A DNA stretch of 64,000 nt from [Clostridium] saccharolyticum WM1 (GTDB lineage: Bacteria; Bacillota; Clostridia; Lachnospirales; Lachnospiraceae), in the NCBI RefSeq assembly GCF_000144625.1, contig NC_014376.1, positions 4,054,501-4,118,500 on the forward strand, given 5' to 3'. Within the stretch, counting starts at the first letter, position 1; every line of letters starts with the position of its first letter. The position numbers and the translations under genes were made by a program. The notes under the pieces are model-generated. The model did not search any database and was not told the origin of the DNA. It was given only the letters and a program-made list of their open reading frames with translations. Of the stretch, positions 18,098 through 26,833 are shown piece by piece.

Positions 18098-19147
18098 TTA
18101 AACCAACTTCACACCAAGTCCCTTTTGGATATATGGCAAATATTTTAAATGAGTATCCAGAATCTGCCCTATGAGATTCACCCTGTTCTCTCCAGGCAAA
18201 TCAACTCTGGAAATTTCAAGCTCTCCCATATACCTTAAGTAATTTTCATTGGAAATACAAATACTTCCCTGTTTTCTCACCTGTGGCAGATCTGCCTTTT
18301 GAGCCTTGACTTCCTGCTTATACTGTCTTGATTCCTGAGAACGGATGACATACTCGCTGGAGTCCGGCCTGTCGTGATGAATGATGTCCCGGACAAATTC
18401 ATAGGCAGGGAGTATGTCTGCCTTTAGCTCCACATAACCGCGGCTTAAGCATTGGATATCCTTCCAATCCTTTTCTTCCACATCCACATCACCGATCAGA
18501 ACCACATCACAGGAGCCTTTATAATAAAGCTCCAGCATGTTTAACAGCACCTGGTCTTTCCTTTTCCTGTGCTCCTCCACGGTTGGAAGCCCTTCAAACA
18601 AAGGGCCTCTCAGCTCCAGATTTCCAGGCACAAAGGCCATGGTAGTGAAACCAAGATATTTTAACCTCTGATTCATTTCCTTGGTCCTCTTAAGGGACAG
18701 GGCAGTGAACTCCTTGGGATAAAAGTTATGGCATGCTGCAAATCTGGTGAAATCAGCCCCATACCGTTTCCACTCCAAAAGCTCTTCCTCTAAAATGGTG
18801 GAAGCATTAAACACCACATAAAAATCTTGGGAGATCTTCACCGTCTCTTTGGCGTCAAAGCCGTAATCAAGACGTACATGAGTGATCCCAAGTTCCTTTA
18901 ACTCAAAGATGTTGTCTGTTCCAAGCTTTTCCAGGGTTTCAGGGCCAACATCAACAATGAGGTTCAGCCCGCCATCCCTGCATAGGGTCAGAAGCTTTTT
19001 TACATCCGAACGGTAATCCACTCCTGTTTCCTCCGGAATGTGGAGTGAAGTAAAAGCATACTTCACTCCGTTCTTAATGGCTTTTTTTATAAAGCGTTCA
19101 TTTTTTTCCATTCCGTTTGAAAAATAGATCGAAATTCCTGTATTCAT
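18098..19147 (-). CDS. mupG: 6-phospho-N-acetylmuramidase (MupG, DUF871 family)
   Basis: MupG cleaves MurNAc-6-phosphate-GlcNAc disaccharides inside the cell, releasing MurNAc-6P for MurQ. The 349-residue sequence matches the DUF871/MupG family: an N-terminal TIM barrel starting MNTGISIYFSNGMEKNERF, with SLHIPEE and the acidic VRLDYGFDAKE segment, and a smaller C-terminal domain from about residue 240 (RPDSSEYVIRSQESRQY). It is the last gene of murR-murQ-murP-mupG; its ATG abuts the murP stop and its ribosome site (GGAGAA) overlaps the murP end, so translation is coupled. This indicates import of the disaccharide as well as free MurNAc. Confidence 0.88.
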   Translation of the reverse strand: MNTGISIYFSNGMEKNERFIKKAIKNGVKYAFTSLHIPEETGVDYRSDVKKLLTLCRDGGLNLIVDVGPETLEKLGTDNIFELKELGITHVRLDYGFDAKETVKISQDFYVVFNASTILEEELLEWKRYGADFTRFAACHNFYPKEFTALSLKRTKEMNQRLKYLGFTTMAFVPGNLELRGPLFEGLPTVEEHRKRKDQVLLNMLELYYKGSCDVVLIGDVDVEEKDWKDIQCLSRGYVELKADILPAYEFVRDIIHHDRPDSSEYVIRSQESRQYKQEVKAQKADLPQVRKQGSICISNENYLRYMGELEISRVDLPGENRVNLIGQILDTHLKYLPYIQKGLGVKLV

Positions 19148-20578
19148 TTATTCTCCATATACCTCGTTGATTCTGTCTTCATCTACCCCGAAGAAATAAG
19201 TCACCAGGAAGCCGCCTGCATAAGCAATGAGCATGGAAATTATGTAGCCAAGCTGCTGCCCCGGCTGAACAATCAATAAGCCAAACAATCCGGATACTCC
19301 CTGGGATACGGTGCCAAGGTGCATGAGGGCCGCAACTGCTCCTCCAAATCCTGCACCAATACAAGCGGTAATAAAGGATCTGCCAAGAGGCAGTGTCACA
19401 GCATACATCATGGGCTCTCCGATTCCCAGAATACCTACTGGAATCGAATCCCGAATATATCTCTTTAATTTTGTGTTATTTGTTTTTACATACAGCGCGA
19501 TTCCAGCACCAACCTGTCCGCCGCCTGCCATCATAAGAATGGGAAGGAGATAGTTGATTCCTTTCGTTGCACCCGCCGGATCATTTAACAGGGCATGAAT
19601 GGGGGTCAGCGCCTGGTGCAGGCCAACCGCAACCAAAGGAAGGAAGCCTGCGGATAAAATATATCCTCCCACAACGCCCATTTTTTCATACACAAAGCTT
19701 AATACCGCAAAGATCACCTTTGTCAGGCCTGCGCCCAAAGGCTGAATGACAAGCAGTGCAACAATACCTCCGATAATAAGCACCAACAAAGGACTTATAA
19801 ACGTATCAATTAAATCTGGCATACGTTTTCTGATATTTTTTTCGAGGAAGGCAAAAAACGCACCTGCAATCAGAGCGGCTAAAAGGCCCCCGGAAGCCGG
19901 GTTAAATACCGTATTGGTAATAGGAAGGAGAATCTGCGCATCCTTTACCGTGGCGAGAAGAGGCATTCCAGGGTTTGCAATGGACATGGCGCCTGCAATG
20001 GCACCAAGAACACCGGAACCTCCGAATTCTTTTGCCGCATTATAACCAACCAGGATAGGCAGATAAGCAAACAGTGCCCAGCCCATGGTCCGGATGCATT
20101 GATACCACCATACTCCCAAAAATGCCCCTCCGGTAGAAACATTGATGACATTGCAGATACCGTTGATCAATCCTGCTGCAATGATGCCGGGAAGCAGAGC
20201 GACGAAAATGTTGGAAATCTTTTTTAAAAACCTCTGGACCGGCTTATCATATTTCGCCTTTTGAAGTGCCTTGTTTTCCTTTGCGACATCATTGATGTCC
20301 TGGTCTGTGCCATTTTCCGCCTGGCCCTTTGCAAGACCTGTGAGCTTGTAAAATTCGTCCAATACCTTATTTACTTTTCCCGGACCAAATACAATCTGGA
20401 GCGTGTCGCTTTCCACCACTCCAAGAACTCCCTCTACCTTTTTTACACCTTCTATATCAGCCTTGGATATATCCCTTAAGCCGACACGAAGCCTTGTCAT
20501 GCAGGCAGCATTGGAAGTTATGTTCGCTTTTCCCCCAAGCAGCGTTAATAATTGTTCACTGATTTGCTTGTAATTCAC
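19148..20578 (-). CDS. murP: PTS N-acetylmuramic acid transporter, EIIBC (MurP)
   Basis: This EIIBC of the glucose-sucrose superfamily imports and phosphorylates N-acetylmuramic acid or MurNAc-GlcNAc. The EIIB domain (residues ~1-90) has the phosphorylated cysteine at C26 in NAACMTRLRVGL; a linker precedes the EIIC membrane domain (~115-470), which includes the GIGEPMMYAVTLPLGR motif. There is no EIIA domain, so it must use a separate EIIA (Crr-type). The MurNAc assignment rests on the flanking murQ and mupG. The start codon is GTG, with AAAGGAGG 7 nt upstream. Confidence 0.88.
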   Translation of the reverse strand: MNYKQISEQLLTLLGGKANITSNAACMTRLRVGLRDISKADIEGVKKVEGVLGVVESDTLQIVFGPGKVNKVLDEFYKLTGLAKGQAENGTDQDINDVAKENKALQKAKYDKPVQRFLKKISNIFVALLPGIIAAGLINGICNVINVSTGGAFLGVWWYQCIRTMGWALFAYLPILVGYNAAKEFGGSGVLGAIAGAMSIANPGMPLLATVKDAQILLPITNTVFNPASGGLLAALIAGAFFAFLEKNIRKRMPDLIDTFISPLLVLIIGGIVALLVIQPLGAGLTKVIFAVLSFVYEKMGVVGGYILSAGFLPLVAVGLHQALTPIHALLNDPAGATKGINYLLPILMMAGGGQVGAGIALYVKTNNTKLKRYIRDSIPVGILGIGEPMMYAVTLPLGRSFITACIGAGFGGAVAALMHLGTVSQGVSGLFGLLIVQPGQQLGYIISMLIAYAGGFLVTYFFGVDEDRINEVYGE

Positions 20579-20639
20579 GATATTCCTCCTTTAAAAATAG
20601 AATTAAGTTACTTGAAAAGAACCCAAAACTCCTTTCTCT

Positions 20640-21533
20640 TTATTTCAAAGCCTCTCGGATCTTCCCTCCGGCTTGTGATAGCTTTTGTCTTGCTTCCTCC
20701 GGGCCGCAGTCCAGCAAAATCATGGCAACGGCTGTTTTCACATGCCCCTCTGCCTGCTTTAATACCTTTTCCGCCTCTTCCCTGCTGCATCCGGTGGCGG
20801 TCATCAGTATATTCTGGGATCTTACCACAAGCTTTTCATTGCTCTGCTTCACATCCACCATCAGGTTTTCATAGGCTTTCCCGATTCCAACCATGCTTCC
20901 CGTTGAAATCATATTGAGGATCATCTTTTGTGCGGTTCCCGCCTTCAATCTGGTGGAGCCTGTTAATACCTCAGGTCCGGTCACCGGTTCAATGGCAAGC
21001 TCTGCTGTTTTTCCGATATCAGAATCTTTATTGCATGCAATGGCTACGGTATGGCAGCCTGTTTTATTTGCATAAGCAAGGCCATAAATCACATAAGGCG
21101 TTCTGCCTGATGCTGCCAGGCCGATGACAATATCCCTTGAGGTAAGGCCGATCTCTTTTAATTCCTCCTCACATAAGGTCTCACTGTCCTCAGCTCCTTC
21201 AACTGCCTCTACAAAGGCTTTGTCTCCGCCTGCGATCAAGCCGACCACCAGCTCCCTGGAAACGCCGAAGGTAGGCGGGCATTCCACGGCATCCAGCACT
21301 CCCAGACGCCCGGATGTCCCGGCACCAATGTAGATGATACGGCCTCCAGCTTTCAGGCTGTCCGTTGCCCATTCTATGGCTGTGGCAACTTTAGGGAGCA
21401 CATCCTCTACGGCTTTTACGGCATTTTCATCTTCCCGGTTCATAACAGCCGCAATTTCAAGCGGCGTCATTACATCCAGATTCATGGTTTCTGGATTCCG
21501 GGATTCTGTTGTCAGCACTGACAAATCAATCAT
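20640..21533 (-). CDS. murQ: N-acetylmuramic acid 6-phosphate etherase (MurQ)
   Basis: MurQ removes the lactyl ether from MurNAc-6P, giving GlcNAc-6P and D-lactate, which joins amino-sugar metabolism. The SIS domain is clear: IIYIGAGTSGRLGVLDAVECPPTFG (described here by its core GAGTSGRLGVLDA) and GLAASGRTPYVIYGLAYA, with the UBA-like C-terminal helices (GCSREEAEKVLKQAEG). I place the start at MIDLSVLTTESRNP (297 residues); an AAGGAAG site lies upstream. The ATG overlaps the end of murR by 8 nt, so the two are co-translated. The family length is about 300. Confidence 0.95.
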   Translation of the reverse strand: MIDLSVLTTESRNPETMNLDVMTPLEIAAVMNREDENAVKAVEDVLPKVATAIEWATDSLKAGGRIIYIGAGTSGRLGVLDAVECPPTFGVSRELVVGLIAGGDKAFVEAVEGAEDSETLCEEELKEIGLTSRDIVIGLAASGRTPYVIYGLAYANKTGCHTVAIACNKDSDIGKTAELAIEPVTGPEVLTGSTRLKAGTAQKMILNMISTGSMVGIGKAYENLMVDVKQSNEKLVVRSQNILMTATGCSREEAEKVLKQAEGHVKTAVAMILLDCGPEEARQKLSQAGGKIREALK

Positions 21534-22383
21534 GCTCTGTACTTCCTTTCTTCTGTATGTAGTTTTTCGAAAACTTGTTGATACAGGTCTCATAATTTCG
21601 ATTTACATAAGCAGTAAAAAAAATGTCTATTACATTTAATTGTGAGATGCGGGAGGACATGGCACCGCTTCGGTGGATCAGCTCCGTTGCCGCCACAGGC
21701 AGGACAAAATCCGCTTCCAAAGCCAGCTCCGATTCCACGGCTCTGGTGATGGCGATCACCTTTGCCCCGTTTCCCTTAGCTTCCTTTACACATTGAAGAA
21801 TTTCTTCTGTAAGTCCTGAATAGCTGATGGCAATGGCCAGGTCATCTCTTCTTAGATTTCTGGCAGCCAAAAGCTGAGTATGCCAGTCATCGCATACATT
21901 GCATATCACATCTGCCCGAAGAAGCTTTAGATACAAGTCTCTTGCCGCCAGAAGGGAGGTTCCCAGACCAAATAGGGTCACACTTCTGCTGCTTTCCAGA
22001 AGCTTGACGCACTCCGTCACCACCTTTGGTTCAATAAGCTTCTGGGTGGTTTCCAGGGATTCGATATTCTTCTTTGTAACCTTATAAATAATATCCTCCA
22101 TGGAATCTTCCCTGGTGATCTTCTGAAACGCGATCTCTCTGCTCTCCTGGAATAAGGCTACTTCATAAGCCAGGGTATTCTGAAAGTCCTTATACCCCTT
22201 GCAGCCCAGCTTTTTACAGAGTCTCACAACCGTTGCCGGGGACGTATAGGTCTCTTTGGCAATCTCCTTAATACTCTTTCTGAGGACCGATTCGGGATTT
22301 TTATGCAATCTTTTAATCAGTTCTTTTTCCGCTTCTCCCGCATTTTGGATATAACTGTCAATCCTTACAAGTAAACCTTTCAT
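21526..22383 (-). CDS. murR: RpiR-family regulator of MurNAc salvage (MurR-like)
   Basis: The 285-residue protein has the two RpiR-family domains: an N-terminal helix-turn-helix (KEIAKETYTSPATVVRLCKKLGCKGYKDF, residues ~40-68; core TSPATVVRLCKKLG) and a C-terminal SIS domain (~125-260, with GLGTSLLAARDLYLKL and AISYSGLTEEILQCVKEA). Family members bind phosphosugars; here MurNAc-6P is the natural candidate ligand. It is the first gene of the murR-murQ-murP-mupG operon and probably controls it by binding the ATGAAA-TTTCAT repeat at the promoter. The AAAGGAG ribosome site supports the ATG. Confidence 0.88.
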   Translation of the reverse strand: MKGLLVRIDSYIQNAGEAEKELIKRLHKNPESVLRKSIKEIAKETYTSPATVVRLCKKLGCKGYKDFQNTLAYEVALFQESREIAFQKITREDSMEDIIYKVTKKNIESLETTQKLIEPKVVTECVKLLESSRSVTLFGLGTSLLAARDLYLKLLRADVICNVCDDWHTQLLAARNLRRDDLAIAISYSGLTEEILQCVKEAKGNGAKVIAITRAVESELALEADFVLPVAATELIHRSGAMSSRISQLNVIDIFFTAYVNRNYETCINKFSKNYIQKKGSTEHD

Positions 22384-22486
22384 TTATTTCTTCTCCTTTC
22401 TTTAAAGCCAGAAGAAATATTACAAATTTTTTACCTATTTGTATTCTAGCTTTGTTGTATCATTTTTTCAATATAGTTGATGGTTT

Positions 22487-22507
22487 ATGAAACTTATTTT
22501 CATTATA
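22487..22507 (-). promoter_or_regulatory. Candidate MurR operator overlapping the mur operon -10
   Basis: On the minus strand TATAAT (22502-22507) is overlapped and followed by the inverted repeat ATGAAA-(5 nt)-TTTCAT (22487-22503). The repeat covers the expected transcription start. The next gene is an RpiR-type regulator, so autoregulation is likely. The -35 is not obvious. Confidence 0.5.
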
Positions 22508-22579
22508 TGATACTTTACCAGAAAAAATCCCTTTGTTCAAGAACTTCAGAAATATTATATTGCCTTGCCATTTGAATAG

Positions 22580-22612
22580 AAAAAACCGCCTTTAAAAAAT
22601 TTAAAGGCGGTC
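22580..22612 (-). terminator. Rho-independent terminator after the DUF5722 gene
   Basis: A 12-bp stem (ACCGCCTTTAAA / TTTAAAGGCGGT) with a four-base loop is followed on the minus strand by six Ts. It lies 32 nt past the stop codon at 22644. Confidence 0.9.
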
Positions 22613-22643
22613 TAAATGCTTTCATAACCCAGTAATTCAAATA

Positions 22644-24317
22644 TTAGTTCTCCAATGCCCTCCACCGGAAGTTGGGAATGACATCAGACCATTTCCCAAT
22701 TCCTATGATGGATTTTGCAAACTCCGATGATTCCAGAGTGTATTTCTTTTTATCAATATCCCGGAATACCTGCCAGATCTTACGGCGCTTTGTGGCTACA
22801 ATGTCATCTCCCCTGTCCATGGCACATTCCCAAAGTCCAAAGGATAAGCCGCTCCGCACCTCTAAAGGGGCATCCACCTGGCGGCTTAAAATATAAGCAT
22901 CAATATAAGGATTGCTGTCCACCATGTAATAGGAATAAGCATAAGCAGCAGCCTGAATCTGAGCTACATTGCCTCTGGTGTGGCTGGTTGCCGTAAAGCC
23001 CTGCTCTGTGAGTATGATGTGGCGCACATGGCCGGCAGGGGATTTTAAAGGATCCTGAGCCATATAATCCGTCAGGGTGGTAAGATTCTTAAAGTTAATA
23101 ACCGGTGAGTTAAAATCATTGGTAATTAATCCGGTCTGGTCATCATCCCAGAACTCCGGCTCGATCATGGGGCAGGGATAAGGATGGTAGGATAAACCCC
23201 AATCCATCTGCCCCTGCTCGTTGGCAATGGAATTAAAGGTATCTACGATCGCTTTGCCGCCGTATTTCAGCTTATGATCGATTTCGTTGTTCCAGTTATA
23301 ATCAAGGGAGTAATATACCCTGTCATTGGCGCTGGTGCTCTTAATGGCTGTGTAGAAGATCCGGAAGGCATCCTGATACGCCTGCACGTAGCTGTGAATA
23401 TCCTTGGGTCCCATATAATTCCACTGCTGGTTATTGATCTCATTTCCAATGATCCAGTTGGAGATCTTTCCATGGTTTGGATTGGAACCGTTATACCGCT
23501 CTGCCAGAAAGGAAGCAATGGCTCTTGTCTGGTCCAGCCCCTCCTGGGTCGCCGGATTGAACATATAGTAAAATGCATTGGCATTTTTCTTGGTTCCGGG
23601 ATAGATCAGGTTGGGGGCAGCGTCATTCCAGCCATTTAAAACAATGGCAGTTACCGTCATACCCTTGCCGGACAAAGCGCTGATGGTCTCATCATAACTA
23701 TTAATGGCATTCTTATCAAAATGATAGGTCTTTCCATCAAACTGGTAATCAATTCCCTGACCCAGGATCTGATGGAAAGAGATATTGGTAGCAACGTGCT
23801 TTACCCCTAACTCAAAGGCATCTCCAAGCATGTTAAGCTGGATATTCAAGCCCTTCTTGGTAAGCGGGTCATTAAATGGCTGGATATTGGCCGCAACCAT
23901 TTCCGGGTTTGTAATATAATGAGGTTTGCTGATTTCAATATATTTTGTTCCATCCCATACGGCAATAACGAATTTGCTGTAAAGTCTGTCCTGAGCCGTA
24001 TTGCGGTTCAATGGAAACGTAAAGGTAACCTTGTTTCCCGGTGCCGACGAAGCCGCATAATCGGTTCTGCCAGCCAGATTGTTCTGGTAAGGCTGCAGCT
24101 CTACCAGATAGAGTACGCCATCCGTTCCCGTCATATCTGCGTTGCTGTCAGCTTGAACCGTCACGCTGTTTTTATCAGAATTGATCAGGCAGGACTGAAT
24201 CGTCGCCTGAATTTTGGCTGCGTCTGCTTCCGCCAGTGAAACAAAAGCAGAGGCACAGCATAAAAATGCAGCGGTAAAAAGTCCGAACACTGCCCTGCTT
24301 ATTTTTCTTTCCTTCAT
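22644..24317 (-). CDS. Secreted DUF5722 protein, glycoside-hydrolase-like
   Basis: The 557-residue protein has a Sec signal peptide (residues ~1-30), a beta-rich N-terminal domain (~38-145) and a TIM-barrel-like domain (~150-540). The DUF5722 family has no established function. Two acidic motifs look like clan GH-A catalytic residues: GNEIN (E293) at a predicted strand-4 end, and LTEQGF (E438) at a strand-7 end. A conserved SYHPYPCPM segment lies between them. It may hydrolyse an extracellular or wall glycan; this is inference. It has its own probable promoter and terminator and lies just upstream of, but separate from, the MurNAc salvage operon. Confidence 0.8.
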   Translation of the reverse strand: MKERKISRAVFGLFTAAFLCCASAFVSLAEADAAKIQATIQSCLINSDKNSVTVQADSNADMTGTDGVLYLVELQPYQNNLAGRTDYAASSAPGNKVTFTFPLNRNTAQDRLYSKFVIAVWDGTKYIEISKPHYITNPEMVAANIQPFNDPLTKKGLNIQLNMLGDAFELGVKHVATNISFHQILGQGIDYQFDGKTYHFDKNAINSYDETISALSGKGMTVTAIVLNGWNDAAPNLIYPGTKKNANAFYYMFNPATQEGLDQTRAIASFLAERYNGSNPNHGKISNWIIGNEINNQQWNYMGPKDIHSYVQAYQDAFRIFYTAIKSTSANDRVYYSLDYNWNNEIDHKLKYGGKAIVDTFNSIANEQGQMDWGLSYHPYPCPMIEPEFWDDDQTGLITNDFNSPVINFKNLTTLTDYMAQDPLKSPAGHVRHIILTEQGFTATSHTRGNVAQIQAAAYAYSYYMVDSNPYIDAYILSRQVDAPLEVRSGLSFGLWECAMDRGDDIVATKRRKIWQVFRDIDKKKYTLESSEFAKSIIGIGKWSDVIPNFRWRALEN

Positions 24318-24357
24318 TTTCGCATCCCTCCATGTTGTCTTAATCAGATTCTATACA

Positions 24358-24386
24358 ATGATAACCAATTTTCCCACATTTTACAA
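24358..24386 (-). promoter_or_regulatory. Probable sigma-A promoter for the DUF5722 gene
   Basis: TTGTAA (24381-24386) and TATCAT (24358-24363) on the minus strand have a 17-nt spacer, about 40 nt before the start codon. Confidence 0.45.
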
Positions 24387-24555
24387 TAACGTTTTTATTA
24401 CGTATTCGTAAAAAAACCTTAAGGACCAAAGACCCACGGTCTGAGCCGGTACGGAATCCAGGGTATATTACCGGAGGATATCCTTAATTATAATGGCTCC
24501 GCACCGGAGAGCCTTGTTATCATAATTGTTTCTCCACCAGTGTTTTTTTCCATAC

Positions 24556-24602
24556 AAAAAGACGGATACCGGCATTCATCTCATGCCTCATCCGCCTTTT
24601 TG
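24556..24602 (-). terminator. Probable terminator after the LTA-synthase-like gene
   Basis: Arms ATCCGCCTTTTT and AAAAAGACGGAT pair with one G-T mismatch around an imperfect GGCAT/ATGCC inner stem, followed on the minus strand by a T-run. It lies 33 nt downstream of the stop codon. Confidence 0.6.
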
Positions 24603-24634
24603 CAGGATTTTTCCCGGTGGCTCTCCATCTGGAT

Positions 24635-26503
24635 CTAATCGCCGGCTTCCAGGGAAAACATCTCCTTAAGTTTTTTTCTATCAAAAATATGGTTATAAAC
24701 CAGATATTCATAGTTCATGATCAAGTCACTGTACGGGTTTCCAGGTTCTCTTAAGGCTTCCCAGGAATAATAGGTTCCTTCCTTGCTGTAACACCCAATG
24801 GGATGCACCACTGGAAAGGTCTCTTCCATTGTCAGGAGAAACTGCTGGTAAGGCGTCATACGGACCCCGGCCCTTTTCAACACTTCTGAGGATAAGTAAA
24901 TGGCTCCCATTTTCCCTTTTTCCTCTCCTTGGGTTTCATAATTTGTCCAGATGAAAAACGGGGTCTCATACCACATCAACCGGTCTTTATTCTCCACTAA
25001 GCTGCTGGGCTTCCCTGATATATCATCAAAAAACTCATCTTCCACACTGGGCTGATGATCCCCAAAAAAAACGATCATGGTAGGTTCCTGTTTTTGTTCA
25101 AAATACGAGATCAAATATTCCAGGGCTTCATCCGACCGTTTCATAAGAGATAAATACTGGTCAGCTTTTGGATATTTTCCTTTCAGCTCCCCGGTCAGCC
25201 ATACTTCCTGGTCAAAATTATCATACAGAGACTCATAACCTCCATGGTTCTGCATGGTCACATTAAAAAGAAAAAGTCTGTCCTCCGGATCATCCTTGGC
25301 TTCCACCCTTTCTATCAGTTTTTCGTAATCGGCCCGGTCACTGACATAGTTTCTAAGCTGCTCACTGTCTTCGTAATCTTCTATAGCAAGAAATTCATCC
25401 ATTCCCATGTTCCGGTAACACTCCTGACGGTTCCAATTCTCTCTTGGGTATGGATGCATGGCAACAGTCTCATAGCCCTGGGATTTTAGCGTACGAACAA
25501 GACTGTATGTATTGGGTTTGATATGAAACTGGTAGGCAATGCTGTTGGCCGGCAGCAGAGCTATGGAATCTCCTGTAAGAAATTCAAACTCAGAATTGCT
25601 GGTCAAAGAGCCGAATACGGGTACGCACAGACTCCCCTTTACCGTATTTTCCTTTCGCCTGTTTAAAAAAGGAAAGTACTCCTGATTCGTTTCAAAGTTT
25701 CCAGCTACTTTTAAATCAGAAAAGCTCTCATTCATAATGCATATGATATTAACCGGTGTTATGCGCTCTTCGCTCTCTACGTCCACGTCTCCTGCCGAAG
25801 CCAGCAGAACCTGGTTCTCCTCCTGCACAGAGTCATAAATCTCTTTTACCTTTGAAAAGCTGTATCCTTTTGGCTTTTTCTGTATCGCATAATTAAGGGA
25901 AACAGCCGTTGATAGGACATATCCATATTCTTTATAAGTCTCGCTTACTTCCCACATGTTTATTTCCAGACCCATATGAGGAATCAGACTTGTATAAAAC
26001 CACAAACAAAAGCCGAACACCACTCCGGCACTTCCCCCGGCAAAGGTCAGCCGCTTCTTTCTTCCCCTTACCTTTTTAGGAAACACCAGGGCAAAAAGAC
26101 AGATGGCCTGAACTCCCAGAAAGGCGAAATACATTTCTTCTGTTATGACAAATTCATAATTTCCTGCTACGCTTATGGCGGTCCCCAGTGCCAAAACGTC
26201 CCAGATCATGATGGGTCTTCCCCGAAAGCCTGCAACCAGAAATTCAGCCACAGAAACAATGTAAAGAAATACCGCAGTGAGCGGGATCCCGATCCTGGTG
26301 CTTCCGCTGACTGCAAAAACTGCAAGATACAATAAGTAGATCCAGCCTATATTTAAAACAGCCATAAACAGGGAGATTGCGTGCAGATTACCGGTCACAT
26401 ACTCAAACAGAATATAAGATGTGCAGGGAATCAAAAGCATGATGGCAGTGTTTGTAAAAATCCCTGCAGTTTTACACCAATTTCGCAGCCGTTCTTTTAT
26501 CAC
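24635..26503 (-). CDS. LTA synthase family membrane sulfatase-fold enzyme
   Basis: The 622-residue protein has about five N-terminal membrane segments (residues ~15-170) and an extracellular alkaline-phosphatase-superfamily domain (~240-580). Residues equivalent to those of LtaS are visible: Glu in IMNESFSDL, Thr in SLTSNSEFEFL, and Asp482-His483 in FFGDHQPS. LtaS-type enzymes transfer glycerol phosphate from phosphatidylglycerol to a polymer. Lachnospiraceae have several paralogues, some acting on other glycans, so the exact substrate is uncertain. The start codon is GTG (MIKERLRNW), with AGAGG upstream. It stands alone between tuf and the DUF5722 gene. Confidence 0.87.
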   Translation of the reverse strand: MIKERLRNWCKTAGIFTNTAIMLLIPCTSYILFEYVTGNLHAISLFMAVLNIGWIYLLYLAVFAVSGSTRIGIPLTAVFLYIVSVAEFLVAGFRGRPIMIWDVLALGTAISVAGNYEFVITEEMYFAFLGVQAICLFALVFPKKVRGRKKRLTFAGGSAGVVFGFCLWFYTSLIPHMGLEINMWEVSETYKEYGYVLSTAVSLNYAIQKKPKGYSFSKVKEIYDSVQEENQVLLASAGDVDVESEERITPVNIICIMNESFSDLKVAGNFETNQEYFPFLNRRKENTVKGSLCVPVFGSLTSNSEFEFLTGDSIALLPANSIAYQFHIKPNTYSLVRTLKSQGYETVAMHPYPRENWNRQECYRNMGMDEFLAIEDYEDSEQLRNYVSDRADYEKLIERVEAKDDPEDRLFLFNVTMQNHGGYESLYDNFDQEVWLTGELKGKYPKADQYLSLMKRSDEALEYLISYFEQKQEPTMIVFFGDHQPSVEDEFFDDISGKPSSLVENKDRLMWYETPFFIWTNYETQGEEKGKMGAIYLSSEVLKRAGVRMTPYQQFLLTMEETFPVVHPIGCYSKEGTYYSWEALREPGNPYSDLIMNYEYLVYNHIFDRKKLKEMFSLEAGD

Positions 26504-26833
26504 GTAAACATTCCTCTTTCTCTCTATTCAGAATAAATTAATGGTACCACAAAGCAGCCCTACCAACAACAGACAATTTATGACAATACCAATTCCTTGT
26601 GATGCTACGCCTGATGGGGGACTTTCCTTCATACTTCTTGACAGGTAAAAAAGGTATGGGGTGTATGCCATATTTGAACATAATCAGGATTTTGTTTGGC
26701 AGATAGGCGATATGAGAATAAAAAAAAGGAAGAACCATGCATAAGGGATTGACCGGAATGTTTCCGTATAACAGGATTGACAGTCAAAAAAGCCGAACCC
26801 TTTGTAAACAAAGGACCCGGCTTTCATTTTTAA
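26504..26833. other. 330-nt intergenic region upstream of the LTA-synthase-like gene
   Basis: Apart from the tuf terminator at its right end I see no gene, repeat or convincing promoter. The start of the LTA-synthase-like gene must be driven from here, but no hexamer pair close to consensus is visible. Confidence 0.4.
26786..26824 (-). terminator. Rho-independent terminator of the str operon (after tuf)
   Basis: A 14-bp stem (AGCCGGGTCCTTTG with CAAAGGGTTCGGCT, one G-T pair) and a short loop are followed on the minus strand by six Ts. It lies 10 nt beyond the tuf stop. Confidence 0.92.

Larger units (their letters stand above)
24318..24634. other. 317-nt intergenic region with promoter and terminator
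   Basis: The region holds the probable DUF5722 promoter and the terminator of the upstream LTA-synthase-like gene, annotated separately. The rest has a TTACG-TATT-CGTAA repeat near 24397 and a GGCTC...GAGCC hairpin near 24495-24513. No coding sequence is supported. Confidence 0.5.
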
